A DNA stretch of 51,819 nt, from assembly GCA_030706685.1 (NCBI GenBank), contig JAUZOA010000032.1, positions 1 to 51,819 of the forward strand, written 5' to 3'. The notes beneath the pieces were generated by a model that was not told where the DNA came from, did no database searches, and saw nothing but the letters and a program-made list of their open reading frames with translations. The stretch is from Bacteroidota bacterium. Its GTDB lineage: Bacteria; Bacteroidota; Bacteroidia; Chitinophagales; Chitinophagaceae. Position numbers and translations under genes: made by a program. Shown here piece by piece: positions 31,060 to 40,004 of the stretch (position 1 is its first letter; every line of letters begins with the position of its first letter).

Positions 31060-32027
31060 TATACATCCTCCTCGTTTAGTTGTAATGCTAATTTCTTTGA
31101 AAGTGTAATAGGATAAATAATAAAATACCAGATTACGAAAAGAACAGAGAGTGAAACAATGGCCGTTGTCAGCCATGATATGTCATTGTACAATCTTGTA
31201 AATAATCCTTCAAAAAACGCTGCCAGCATAAAGACCGGCAACAGCCCGATCATCAGCTTTACCCCATCTTTTGCGCCCTGTTTGAGCGCGCTCAGTCTTT
31301 TGATAGTTCCGGGAAACAAAAAACTTTTTCCCATCACTATACCTGCTGCACCCGTAATGATATACGCGGTTATTTCCAGCGTACCATGTACAAACACTAC
31401 AAGGAAGAATTGTGTGCCAAATCCCCGGGCAGCAAAGATCTCATCGAAAGCGCCAACTTGCAGGCCGAATTTAACGAGGTCATTAATAGCCGGGATACCA
31501 CAAAGAATGCCCGAAGCAAAACTTCTTAACGCGACAATGATATTATTGATCATGATCCATATCCAGCTCAGCAACGGGTTACCGGACTCATAGATACCAA
31601 AAGGGTTTTTCTTGTCAATATATTCCTGGGTTACATCAATGTAGCCCGGCGGTAAAAGAGTACTTGCCACCGATTCATCCTGCCGGGAAACAAAAAAACC
31701 TATGCTAAAAAAAATGATAAAAACAATAAAAGAAAAAAGGATAGTTACATGATGTTTGTGCACAGTTAATGGCAGATCGTATTTCCAAAAAGTAACCAGG
31801 CGATTGGATTCCTCCTTCCTGTTTTTATAAATACTCAGGTAAATCTTTGACGCTTCGGCATTGATAAACTGTGTCACTTTACTGGACGGATAAAAAGTTT
31901 TAGCATAGGCAAGATCATCCACCAGCTGGGTAAAATCCTTAGCCATATCATCCGCGTCTTCAGCGGGCATGGCCTGGTTCTTTAGCCAGCGATCACGGTT
32001 TTTTTTGATAAAAAGCGCTTCTCTCAA
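31059..32027 (-). CDS. Stage II sporulation protein M-like membrane protein
   Basis: The 322-residue protein has a helical N-terminal part (about 1-100) and about five membrane helices, including TILFSFIVFIIFFSIGFFV, NIIVALRSFASGILCGIPAI, FFLVVFVHGTLEITAYIITG and GVKLMIGLLPVFMLAAFFEG. The SpoIIM signature HGTLEI and the NNIIVALRSFASG pairing are present. In non-sporulating Bacteroidota this protein belongs to the MoxR cluster; its job there is unknown. It heads the minus-strand operon spoIIM, DUF4129, DUF4350, moxR, (cassette), DUF58, opposite the divergent RDD gene. Confidence 0.9.
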   Translation of the reverse strand: MREALFIKKNRDRWLKNQAMPAEDADDMAKDFTQLVDDLAYAKTFYPSSKVTQFINAEASKIYLSIYKNRKEESNRLVTFWKYDLPLTVHKHHVTILFSFIVFIIFFSIGFFVSRQDESVASTLLPPGYIDVTQEYIDKKNPFGIYESGNPLLSWIWIMINNIIVALRSFASGILCGIPAINDLVKFGLQVGAFDEIFAARGFGTQFFLVVFVHGTLEITAYIITGAAGIVMGKSFLFPGTIKRLSALKQGAKDGVKLMIGLLPVFMLAAFFEGLFTRLYNDISWLTTAIVSLSVLFVIWYFIIYPITLSKKLALQLNEEDV

Positions 32028-32142
32028 TCGGGAATGATTTTCGTTTGTAAAATACTATTTTTTGTATAAGATAACCTTCCGCCATGAAAATTAATATAGT
32101 CAAAAAGCACTAATTTAACGCTTCAAAACAAAGAAACGCCGG

Positions 32143-32955
32143 ATGGGAGTGATAAAAGTTCCAACCACCTTTAATATTGATGTGGAGTTTGAAATCCCGG
32201 AATTTTACAGGAGGTTTATTGCCCTGCTTATCGACAGGCTGGTTCTTTTCTTTTACTGGAAAATTGCTGTCGAGATTTTGACATCGGTAGCTGAAAGCAG
32301 CGATTGGTCAAAAAATGATACCTGGTATAATTTGAATGCAGTAAAGCTCCTGTTGGTTCTGCCCATGTTTTTATATCATCTTGTACTCGAGATCACGATG
32401 AACGGGCAAAGTGCCGGTAAAAAAATCATGAATATAAAAGTAGTGAGTGAAAATGGCGGGCGACCCAGTGTCAGCCAGTTCCTGATCCGGTGGATGCTTC
32501 GTGATATATGGTTCATATTATTATTTGAAATGGCTATCTATAACGAGCAACTGGGGAACAAAGGCGAAGCTCTTTTCCTGATCGTTTTTGTAATCGCCTA
32601 TTTCATTACGGATATCGTACTGGTGGTGTCTTCCAAAAAAGGCCAGCGTATCGGCGATATCCTGGCACATACTATCCTGATCCGGACGAATGCCCGGACC
32701 AGCATTGAAGAAACGGTATTCCAGGAAGTAGCGGATAATTATACCCCCGCCTTTCCACAGATCATGCAGCTGAGCGATAAAGATATCAATGCCATAAAGA
32801 GCATATTGGGAACTGCCAAAAAGAAAGGCGATTTTCAAATGGCGTCTGCCGCCAGTGAAAAAATAAAGGCGCACCTGAAGATTGATTCCTCCATGTCTCC
32901 TTTTGATTTCTTAGAAGTGCTGTTAAAGGACTATAATTATTTATCGGTAAAATAA
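32143..32955 (+). CDS. RDD-family membrane protein
   Basis: The 270-residue protein has the RDD domain at about 20-180: FYRRFIALLIDRLVLFFYWK with the Arg and Asp that name the family, then NGQSAGKKIMNIKVVSENGG and a third helix near FLIVFVIAYFITDIVLVVSS. The cytoplasmic tail (about 200-270) is charged and helical. RDD proteins are small membrane proteins, some linked to ion exchange, of unknown role in this cluster. It diverges from spoIIM (115 bases between starts) and ends at a bidirectional terminator. Confidence 0.9.
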   Translation: MGVIKVPTTFNIDVEFEIPEFYRRFIALLIDRLVLFFYWKIAVEILTSVAESSDWSKNDTWYNLNAVKLLLVLPMFLYHLVLEITMNGQSAGKKIMNIKVVSENGGRPSVSQFLIRWMLRDIWFILLFEMAIYNEQLGNKGEALFLIVFVIAYFITDIVLVVSSKKGQRIGDILAHTILIRTNARTSIEETVFQEVADNYTPAFPQIMQLSDKDINAIKSILGTAKKKGDFQMASAASEKIKAHLKIDSSMSPFDFLEVLLKDYNYLSVK

Positions 32956-32984
32956 AAGACCCCTGGTAAAGAGGTCTTTTTTTA
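32954..32984. terminator. Bidirectional terminator between the RDD and DUF5362-like genes
   Basis: AAAAGACC and GGTCTTTT form an 8-bp stem with an 11-base loop, with T-run on one side and A-run on the other, between convergent genes. Confidence 0.85.
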
Positions 32985-33001
32985 TTTGACTAATGAAAAT
33001 A

Positions 33002-33475
33002 TTACCGGCTGACACTGCTACCCGCCAACGCAATCAATAACAAGATAAGGTAGAATGCCAATACAATGATCGTCAGGACTCCCACATAACGGAAGGTCTT
33101 TTTCAAATTCTGAAAAGAGGTATTCAACGTATTCTGATCGTTAGAAAATAATGCAGCTTTCATTTTTGTCGCAAATTGAAAAAGAAAGAGACAGGGGAAA
33201 AAATACAATACGGCAATAAGGATATACACTACTGCCATCGCTGTTTCAAGTCCCTGTGTACTTACATCCGTTTCCCCTTCAAACCGGTTGTAGCGGGTGC
33301 TTGTAAGAGTAGCGAAAATCGAACCAGCGAAAATGCCAATGATAACTATTAAAGCACACATGATAAATCCGATAATAGCAAGAAATTTCGCCCATTTGGC
33401 AGCTTCGGCCAGGTGATTTTTTGATGTTGGATCAATGCTTAGCCCGAATAAGGATGAGTCCTGGTTTTGTTCCAT
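33002..33475 (-). CDS. DUF5362-like membrane protein, copy 1
   Basis: The 157-residue protein begins MEQNQDSSLFGLSIDPTSKN and has membrane helices at about 29-55 (KFLAIIGFIMCALIVIIGIFA), 80-105 (VVYILIAVLYFFPCLFLFQFA) and 131-152 (VGVLTIIVLAFYLILLLIALA). The cytoplasmic segment FATKMKAALFSNDQNTLNTS precedes the last helix. This matches the DUF5362 pattern as I remember it. The function is unknown. A paralogue with the same start (MEQDQPPSLFELSID) lies 90 bases upstream. Confidence 0.78.
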   Translation of the reverse strand: MEQNQDSSLFGLSIDPTSKNHLAEAAKWAKFLAIIGFIMCALIVIIGIFAGSIFATLTSTRYNRFEGETDVSTQGLETAMAVVYILIAVLYFFPCLFLFQFATKMKAALFSNDQNTLNTSFQNLKKTFRYVGVLTIIVLAFYLILLLIALAGSSVSR

Positions 33476-33565
33476 AATAGTTGGTTTTAGTAACTAAAAA
33501 TAAGGCCATTTTTTCTTTTACAAACATTGTTTTGTCCACTGAGAAATTATCCTATAAACCAGCTA

Positions 33566-34006
33566 TCAGGAATAAATACCTGCGAAAAGGAGCAATGTAA
33601 GCAAGATAAAAATAACGAAGACAACAGACCATAAGATAATACCGTTCCTGATAGCCGCCAGGCCGCTGTTCATTAACCGTTGGTCCTGTGTATTCAAAGC
33701 GGTGGTTGTCCTGTTGGAAAAATTAAGCGTAAAGATCGCCCCGGTCACAAATACTGCCGCTAATAATATACAAACAATAAGATAGCGTATGGCCAGTTGC
33801 CGTAATGCCGGAGAACCACGGTAGGCGCCCCGGTAATCAGGTGTAAGCTTGTTATATAGAACAAAGCCCATAATGAGGATTAATACTCCAAGAATGAACC
33901 CGAGAACAGAAAGGAATCTTCCCCATTGTGAAGCCGTTCTGAGAGTAGTCGCAGCCTGCTGATCAATACTTAATTCAAAAAGAGAAGGTGGCTGGTCTTG
34001 TTCCAT
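33566..34006 (-). CDS. DUF5362-like membrane protein, copy 2
   Basis: The 146-residue protein shares the start MEQ-Q--SLFELSID and the helix-helix-helix layout with the next gene: FLSVLGFILGVLILIMGFVL, YLIVCILLAAVFVTGAIFTL, then NRTTTALNTQDQRLMNSGLA and a final VVFVIFILLTLLLFAGI. Tandem paralogues suggest a duplication, now diverged to roughly one third identity by eye. It lies 18 bases downstream of proS in the same orientation and may be co-transcribed. The function is unknown. Confidence 0.75.
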   Translation of the reverse strand: MEQDQPPSLFELSIDQQAATTLRTASQWGRFLSVLGFILGVLILIMGFVLYNKLTPDYRGAYRGSPALRQLAIRYLIVCILLAAVFVTGAIFTLNFSNRTTTALNTQDQRLMNSGLAAIRNGIILWSVVFVIFILLTLLLFAGIYS

Positions 34007-34024
34007 GATGGTTAGTTTGGCACT

Positions 34025-35503
34025 TCAATACGCTCTTGCAAACAACACCCGTTGATCCGATGGCTTTCCTGTTAAAATGCATTGACCGGACTCTTTTTGA
34101 TTATTCAGCGGTATGCAGCGTATCGTAGCCTTTGTTTTTTCTTTGATCGCTTCTTCCGTTTCTGCGGTACCATCCCAATGCGCCAAAATAAAACCTCCTT
34201 TTTCATCCAGCAATTTTTCGAATTCATTCCAGCTATTGGCAGGAGTAATATGTTCATCGCGGTATGTTTTTGCCTTGTTGAACATATTTTGCTGTATCTC
34301 GTTCAGCAGCTCGCCGATATAGGCGGATAATCCATCCAACGGTACATTTCTTTTTTCCTTCGTGTCACGGCGTGCAATTTCAGCAATATTATTTTCCAGG
34401 TCCCTTGCTCCCAGGGTTACACGTACCGGCACGCCCTTCATTTCATATTCAGCAAATTTCCAGCCCGGTCTTGCATTATCATTATCATCATACTTTACTC
34501 TTATACCTGTTTCTTTCAGCCTGGCGATGATCTCCTTTGCCTTTATATCGACAGCCGCCTTTTGCTGATCACCTTTATAGATTGGAACAATGACTACCTG
34601 TACCGGCGCGATTTTAGGAGGCAATATCAATCCCTGGTCATCACTATGCGCCATTACCAACGCACCAATCAATCTTGTACTGGCCCCCCAGCTTGTGGCC
34701 CATACGTATTCCAGTTGATTTTCTTTATTCAAAAATTTTACATCAAATGCTTTGGCGAAATTTTGCCCGAGAAAATGCGAAGTGCCCGCCTGCAATGCCT
34801 TACCATCCTGCATCAGCGCTTCGATGCAATAGGTATCTTCCGCGCCGGCAAAACGTTCGCTGGCCGTCTTCACACCTTTGATCACAGGGACTGCCATCCA
34901 ATTTTCTGCAAAATCAGCATATACCCCAAGCATTTTTTCCGTTTCTTCAATAGCTTCTTCTCTGGTGGCATGGGCCGTATGTCCTTCCTGCCATAAAAAT
35001 TCCGCAGTACGCAAAAACAATCTCGTTCTCATTTCCCATCTTACCACATTCGCCCATTGATTAATAAGCAGAGGTAAGTCACGGTACGATTGTATCCAGT
35101 TTTTATAAGTACTCCAGATAATCGCTTCGCTTGTTGGACGAATGATCAATTCTTCTTCCAGTTTTGCTTCCGGGTCAACTATCAATTTCCCTTTTTTAGC
35201 CGGATCCGCTTTCAGGCGATAATGCGTAACAACGGCGCATTCTTTCGCAAAGCCCTCCGCGTTTTTTTCTTCCGCTTCAAACAGGCTTTTAGGCACAAAC
35301 AGGGGAAAATAAGCGTTCACATGCCCGGTATCCTTAAACATCCTGTCCAAAGCTCCCTGCATATTCTCCCATAAAGCAAAACCATAGGGCTTTATGACCA
35401 TGCAACCCCTGACAGCCGAATAATCGGCCAATTCGCCCTTAATAACGAGGTCATTATACCATTGCGAATAATCCTCGGCCCTTGACGTGATCTCCTTGCT
35501 CAT
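34025..35503 (-). CDS. proS: Prolyl-tRNA synthetase, archaeal/eukaryotic type
   Basis: The 492-residue class II synthetase lacks the editing insertion of the E. coli type and matches the archaeal-style enzyme: [90 protein letters not shown] (motif 2), [13 protein letters not shown], and a late [20 protein letters not shown] (motif 3). The C-terminus ends in a short zinc-region-like [21 protein letters not shown] without a full Cys set. It charges tRNA-Pro in the cytoplasm. Two small membrane-protein genes follow on the same strand. Confidence 0.97.
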   Translation of the reverse strand: MSKEITSRAEDYSQWYNDLVIKGELADYSAVRGCMVIKPYGFALWENMQGALDRMFKDTGHVNAYFPLFVPKSLFEAEEKNAEGFAKECAVVTHYRLKADPAKKGKLIVDPEAKLEEELIIRPTSEAIIWSTYKNWIQSYRDLPLLINQWANVVRWEMRTRLFLRTAEFLWQEGHTAHATREEAIEETEKMLGVYADFAENWMAVPVIKGVKTASERFAGAEDTYCIEALMQDGKALQAGTSHFLGQNFAKAFDVKFLNKENQLEYVWATSWGASTRLIGALVMAHSDDQGLILPPKIAPVQVVIVPIYKGDQQKAAVDIKAKEIIARLKETGIRVKYDDNDNARPGWKFAEYEMKGVPVRVTLGARDLENNIAEIARRDTKEKRNVPLDGLSAYIGELLNEIQQNMFNKAKTYRDEHITPANSWNEFEKLLDEKGGFILAHWDGTAETEEAIKEKTKATIRCIPLNNQKESGQCILTGKPSDQRVLFARAY

Positions 35504-35762
35504 TGTTTATTTTTTATACTCTTTATTTACCCTGGAATGCTTGCTGTACCTGCCTTTTCCTCAACAACCCCCAACCCCTGGGATGACAACAAAAGTTGAT
35601 AAGGGCCCCGGAACTTGGTTCTAAAACCTTAGATTTTAATTAACACTGCCCCGGATACTTTTTTCAACTAAGCTTCGCAATTTTGTTACACAAACGTTTG
35701 TGTAAACCAAAAATCCGCACAAAAGTAGTAACTTCAATTTTAAACCGATAAAACCGTTTGCC

Positions 35763-36494
35763 ATGAAACCCCAAATTTTACTTCTGGCATTGACAGCAGC
35801 CGCTTTTAGCAGTTGCACTTCCGCTTACAAAACCGGTCAAACTCCTGACGATGTATATTTCTCCCCTGCCCAGGCCGCGGACGAATATGTTCAAACAAAG
35901 AAAGAGGATGACCGCAGTTACCAGGGTCGGGACGAATACTATGATGATCGCTACCTGCGGATGCGGGTAAGTAATCCAAGGCTCTGGTCGGAATTGGATG
36001 ACTATTACTATTATGGCAATCGTTACGATTACAGCTACTATAATAATAGTCTTTACTGGAACAATCCCTGGACACCCTGCAGTTACTGGAACAGTCATTA
36101 CAATCCTTATTACCTGAGCTATGTTATTATCACTCCCAGCAGCCCCGTTTTTACGCACCCGAGAATTACGAACCTGAACACATATAATAACACCCTGCTC
36201 ACAAATAATAACTATTCGAATCCCAGCCATCCTGTATCGGGAATCAGGCCATACACGAATTCCGGAAGTAGCAGTTATAGCAACAATAACAATAGTGGTA
36301 CCCGGAGCAGGAATAGCGGCAATTCCAATGCGGGTAGTTTCCTTCGGAATCTGTTTAATAATAATTCTTCTAATAATTCCAGCAGTTCTTCCAGCGGCTC
36401 ACGCCAGAGCAACACTTCATCCAGCAGCTCTTCCAGCAGTACACACTCTGGTGGATCATCAGGTGGAGGCAGCGCACCGGTAAGAAGATTTTAA
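35763..36494 (+). CDS. Low-complexity lipoprotein rich in Tyr, Asn and Ser
   Basis: The 243-residue protein has a lipoprotein signal ending FSSC (Cys18). A short ordered part (YFSPAQAADEYVQTKKEDDR, then YYDDRYLRMRVSNPRLW) is followed by Tyr/Asn-rich sequence (DDYYYYGNRYDYSYYNNSLY), and the last 90 residues are almost only Ser, Asn and Gly, ending VRRF. Such tails are flexible and often surface-exposed. I recognise no enzyme motif. It may be a structural or adhesive lipoprotein; this is inference. A strong terminator follows, then an OmpP1/FadL-like gene. Confidence 0.75.
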   Translation: MKPQILLLALTAAAFSSCTSAYKTGQTPDDVYFSPAQAADEYVQTKKEDDRSYQGRDEYYDDRYLRMRVSNPRLWSELDDYYYYGNRYDYSYYNNSLYWNNPWTPCSYWNSHYNPYYLSYVIITPSSPVFTHPRITNLNTYNNTLLTNNNYSNPSHPVSGIRPYTNSGSSSYSNNNNSGTRSRNSGNSNAGSFLRNLFNNNSSNNSSSSSSGSRQSNTSSSSSSSSTHSGGSSGGGSAPVRRF

Positions 36495-36503
36495 AGAAAT
36501 GAT

Positions 36504-36540
36504 AAAACCCTTTTGCCTGTTCAGCAAGAGGGTTTTTAAA
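36504..36540 (+). terminator. Terminator after the low-complexity lipoprotein gene
   Basis: AAAACCCTTTTGC and GCAAGAGGGTTTT pair at 12 of 13 positions around a 7-base loop, with a following T/A run. Confidence 0.88.
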
Positions 36541-36596
36541 AACAGGAAACTGCAAGGGTTAAAATTTATTATTCAATACAGATAACTCATTATACG

Positions 36597-38147
36597 ATGA
36601 AAAGAATTATTTTCATAACCTTATGTATTGCCTCATCTCAATACATAATGGCACAGGAGCCGCCGGATGCGCTCCGTTATTCCTGGTACACATCCAACGG
36701 TACGGCAAGACAACTAGCTATTGGCGGGGCAGGCGGATCATTGGGCGGTGATATTTCGGCTACTTTTGTGAACCCCGCGGGTCTTGGATTTTATAAAACC
36801 GGAGATTTTGTATTAACACCCGGTTTCAATTCCCTGAAAAATAAAGCCACTTATTTTGGCCGTACAGAAAAAGATAATAAGACTGCCTTTTCATTCGGAA
36901 CCTCAGGTCTCGTGATGGGCGGCCCCAATAATTTTCATTCGAACAAAAGTTCTGCTTTTGCTTTGGCTGTGAACAGGGTCGCCGATTTCAACAGCAATAT
37001 TCTTTACCGCGGGACCAACACCCAATCATCCTATTCACAAAAATTCCTTGAAGAGATCAGTAACAATAATGATCATGATGGCAACTCGGTAGCGCAAAAT
37101 TATCCTTTTGGTACCAGCCTCGCTTTTAATACTTACTGGATTGATACGGCCAACGGATGGAGCAGCGGCAATAAACAGTTTGTATCGATGTCAACGCCCC
37201 TGCTGGCCGGTGCAGGTCTTTTGCAGGAACAAAGAGTGACGAATAAAGGCGGCATTACAGAATTGGCGCTTGCCGGCGCCTGGAATAATAATGATAAATT
37301 TTATGTTGGCGGTACTTTGGGTATTCCTTTTCTCCATTATAGTCGGGAATCTGTGTTTACGGAAGCAGACGCCACATCCAATCCAAACAATAATTTTGAT
37401 TTCGCAAGCATCACCGAGAATCTTACTACCAGCGGGGTTGGCATCAACCTGAAACTCGGTATGATTTATAAACCCGCCGAATACGTCAGGCTTGGCCTTG
37501 CCTTTCACTCCCCAACTTATTTTACGCTGACGGATAAATACAATGCCTCCGTAACTACCAATACCGAAGGGTACCAGGGCCAGTGGACACAGAGTTCCGA
37601 TTTGTTTACCAGCGGAAAAGATGCTCAATTCAAATACACCCTGTTTACGCCTTACCGCGTCATCGCGAGCGGGTCCTATGTATTTCGTGAAATAGAAGAT
37701 GTAAGAAAACAAAAAGGGTTTTTAACCGCCGATATTGAATATATCAATTACAAGGCATCTTCCTATAAAACAGATCCTAACGGTGACAATAGCCAGACAA
37801 CAAAAGACTACCTGAAATCATTAAACAAAGCGATTGACAATGCCTATAAAGGCGCTTTGAATTTCAGGGTCGGTGGCGAATTAAAATTCACCACGATCAT
37901 GGTTCGTCTTGGCGGCGCTTATTATGGTAATCCTTATAAAAATATTGCCGGGGAGAATGGTCATCGTTTCCAGTTGACAGGCGGCCTGGGTTACCGTGAC
38001 AAAGGATTTTTCATTGATCTCGCTTATGGCTATACGATGGGCAAGGATATTCATTTCCCTTATCGGCTCCAGAGCGCAGCTTTTACCGGCGCCGTAATCA
38101 AGAATACGGGAGGCACAGCCTTATTAACTTTTGGATTTAAGATATAA
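36597..38147 (+). CDS. OmpP1/FadL/TodX-type outer-membrane transport protein
   Basis: The 516-residue protein has a signal peptide (IIFITLCIASSQYIMAQ) and the FadL-family plug start: TARQLAIGGAGGSLGGDISA and TFVNPAGLGFY. The remainder is alternating strands such as NNDKFYVGGTLGIPFLHYSR, GVGINLKLGMIYKPAEYVRL and a final GGTALLTFGFKI, as expected for a barrel. Members admit hydrophobic compounds such as fatty acids or aromatics across the outer membrane; the substrate here is unknown. It is monocistronic, bounded by terminators on both sides. Confidence 0.88.
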   Translation: MKRIIFITLCIASSQYIMAQEPPDALRYSWYTSNGTARQLAIGGAGGSLGGDISATFVNPAGLGFYKTGDFVLTPGFNSLKNKATYFGRTEKDNKTAFSFGTSGLVMGGPNNFHSNKSSAFALAVNRVADFNSNILYRGTNTQSSYSQKFLEEISNNNDHDGNSVAQNYPFGTSLAFNTYWIDTANGWSSGNKQFVSMSTPLLAGAGLLQEQRVTNKGGITELALAGAWNNNDKFYVGGTLGIPFLHYSRESVFTEADATSNPNNNFDFASITENLTTSGVGINLKLGMIYKPAEYVRLGLAFHSPTYFTLTDKYNASVTTNTEGYQGQWTQSSDLFTSGKDAQFKYTLFTPYRVIASGSYVFREIEDVRKQKGFLTADIEYINYKASSYKTDPNGDNSQTTKDYLKSLNKAIDNAYKGALNFRVGGELKFTTIMVRLGGAYYGNPYKNIAGENGHRFQLTGGLGYRDKGFFIDLAYGYTMGKDIHFPYRLQSAAFTGAVIKNTGGTALLTFGFKI

Positions 38148-38172
38148 GTACAACCGAATATAAACCTCCGGG

Positions 38173-38203
38173 AAGGGCGTCGCTGAGATGCCCTTTTTAT
38201 TTT
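38173..38203 (+). terminator. Terminator after the OmpP1/FadL-like gene
   Basis: AAGGGCGTC and GATGCCCTT form a 9-bp stem (one G-T pair) with a 5-base loop and then TTTTATTTT. Confidence 0.85.
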
Positions 38204-38305
38204 ATATTACCCGGACCTACGGAATGCAGTAATTTTATGTTGCTATCACACTGCTAAATGGGAAATACCGCTAATCTTTTGTACCATATGCCTGATAAAA
38301 TCAAT

Positions 38306-39034
38306 ATGAAAAGGCCTGCTCTCTTAATCGTACTATCCATCTTCCTGCTTACGCAGTCCTTCGGTGATAGCAACGCAGAAAAAAAGAAACCCATCATCGT
38401 CTGGCAGCCCTCCCATCAAACCGATACCGGGAAAGACTTCAGTGAAGCGCTTACCTGCGGCGCCATCGTAGATGCGGCCATGAAAACAAAGCCAGGATTC
38501 AAAGAATATAAAGTATGGAGCCTCGGCAAAGAAGAATACCATCACGCCGACTCCGGCAGCAATACTAAAATAGAACATACAACGGCTATCCTGGATGGCA
38601 AGATATCCGGTTACGCTTATGAATTGCAGCAATCCAATAAATATCATCCCAAAATATTCATAGCTGTCCATAATAATGGAGGAACCAGGCGCAATGCTGT
38701 CTGGGGCTATATCCATTACGGGGATACCTATGAACCGGAAAACAGGGAACTGGCTGCACGATTAACAAAGGCTATTTCTTCCGTAACCGACCTGGAAAAT
38801 CGTGGCGTATGGCTCGATTCTACCACCGGCAGAAATGATTATCGTTGCCAAACGACCGGCAAGCTTGGCTTTTATAGCCTGGATGAGAACATGAATACGG
38901 CTCCCTATCGTGTTCTGCTCGAAATTGGTGACAACGCAGCCAGTCGTGAACTATTGATAAGTGACGATGGCCGGAAAAAAATAGGTGAGGCGATCAAAAA
39001 GGAACTGGCAGCCTGGATCGGGGAAAAATTTTAA
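38306..39034 (+). CDS. Exported N-acetylmuramoyl-L-alanine amidase-like protein (Amidase_3 fold)
   Basis: Starting at ATG 38306 gives a clean signal peptide (RPALLIVLSIFLLTQSFG) and 242 residues; an upstream in-frame ATG adds 16 non-signal residues. The zinc ligands of Amidase_3 appear in altered form: WQPSHQ in place of DPGHGG, a Glu candidate in KIEHTTAIL, KIFIAVHNNGGT for the second His, and RVLLEIGDNAAS for the catalytic Glu. It should cut the stem peptide from peptidoglycan in the periplasm, if active. The changed first motif suggests a divergent clade. Its stop overlaps that of miaA by four bases. Confidence 0.78.
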   Translation: MKRPALLIVLSIFLLTQSFGDSNAEKKKPIIVWQPSHQTDTGKDFSEALTCGAIVDAAMKTKPGFKEYKVWSLGKEEYHHADSGSNTKIEHTTAILDGKISGYAYELQQSNKYHPKIFIAVHNNGGTRRNAVWGYIHYGDTYEPENRELAARLTKAISSVTDLENRGVWLDSTTGRNDYRCQTTGKLGFYSLDENMNTAPYRVLLEIGDNAASRELLISDDGRKKIGEAIKKELAAWIGEKF

Positions 39035-39945
39035 CTATTTCCCTTTTTGGCAAACTCTATTATCTCTTTTAACTGATCCGGCGCAAACCATTTTATTTCT
39101 TTATCCTTCCTGAACCAGGTCATTTGCCGTTTGGCATACTGCCTTGTACTTGTTTTAATATCATGGATAGCCTGTTCCAAGGATATTCTTCCATCGAGAT
39201 AATTAAATATCTCTGAATAACCCACTGTCTGCAGCGCATTGAGATGCTTAAAGACTTCCGTTTTTTTTACCTCTTCCACCAACCCGTTCTCTATCATCCT
39301 GTCCACTCTTGTATTGATATTTTGATGCAATTGCTCCTTGGGCAGTTCCAGCCCTATTTTAACGATACCGAAATCGCGCTTGATCTTTTCTCCCTTGCGG
39401 AAATGAAGCACAGATTCACCTGTTGATTCGATCACTTCCAACGCGCGCATTACCCGCTGCGGGTTTTGTATTTCTCCTGCCTTATAAAATTCCGGGTCTT
39501 TTGATTTTATTTCTTCCTGCAACCAGGACAATCCTTTTTCTTCAAATTCCGCATTTATCCTGTTTCGTATTCCCGTTTTTACCATGGGTATATCATCCAA
39601 TCCTTCACAAAAGGCTTTAATATATAAACCGGTGCCGCCCACCATTACGACTGTATCATTTTCTTTGAACAGTTCATTGATTTTTTTTAAAGCGTATTGT
39701 TCAAAAACAACGGCATTGACTTCGTCTTGCACAGAATGGGAAGCAATAAAATGATGTTTAACCTGCCGCAATTCCCCTTCTGAAGGCCTCGCCACGCCGA
39801 TATTGAGTTCTTGAAAACATTGGCGGCTGTCGGCAGAAATAATTTCCGTTTTGAAATGCTTCGCTATTTCAATGGCTGAACCCGTTTTACCTGCGGCTGT
39901 TGGCCCTGCAACTATAATTATTTTTTTATTTTTAGTTAAAGCCAT
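39031..39945 (-). CDS. miaA: tRNA dimethylallyltransferase
   Basis: The 304-residue enzyme adds an isopentenyl group to A37 of tRNAs reading UNN codons. The P-loop VAGPTAAGKT holds residues 14-21. IISADSRQCFQELNIGVARP, VMVGGTGLYIKAF and QNPQRVMRALEVIESTGES are family motifs, and the C-terminal AKRQMTWFRKDKEIKWF is the tRNA-binding end. The length is typical. It converges with the amidase gene. Upstream on the same strand, beyond a terminator, are the PRiA4_ORF3-like and cca genes. Confidence 0.97.
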   Translation of the reverse strand: MALTKNKKIIIVAGPTAAGKTGSAIEIAKHFKTEIISADSRQCFQELNIGVARPSEGELRQVKHHFIASHSVQDEVNAVVFEQYALKKINELFKENDTVVMVGGTGLYIKAFCEGLDDIPMVKTGIRNRINAEFEEKGLSWLQEEIKSKDPEFYKAGEIQNPQRVMRALEVIESTGESVLHFRKGEKIKRDFGIVKIGLELPKEQLHQNINTRVDRMIENGLVEEVKKTEVFKHLNALQTVGYSEIFNYLDGRISLEQAIHDIKTSTRQYAKRQMTWFRKDKEIKWFAPDQLKEIIEFAKKGNS

Positions 39946-39955
39946 TGTTTTATTT

Positions 39956-39980
39956 AAAAACCCCGGTTGGAAGACCGGGG
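39956..39980 (-). terminator. Terminator after the PRiA4_ORF3-like gene
   Basis: CCCCGGT and ACCGGGG form a 7-bp stem with a 6-base loop, followed on the minus strand by TTTTT. It separates the PRiA4_ORF3-like transcript from miaA. Confidence 0.85.
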
Positions 39981-40004
39981 CTGCTTATCATTTGGATCAG
40001 TAAT

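Noticed and set aside
31060-31176. A longer N-terminus for the DUF4129-like protein
   Set aside because: It would overlap spoIIM by more than 100 bases, while GTG 31059 has an AGGAGG site and a one-base overlap with the preceding stop.
36240-36480. A microsatellite-like repeat in the low-complexity lipoprotein gene
   Set aside because: The Ser/Asn codons are varied (AGC, TCT, TCC, AAC, AAT), so this is protein-level low complexity and not a DNA repeat.
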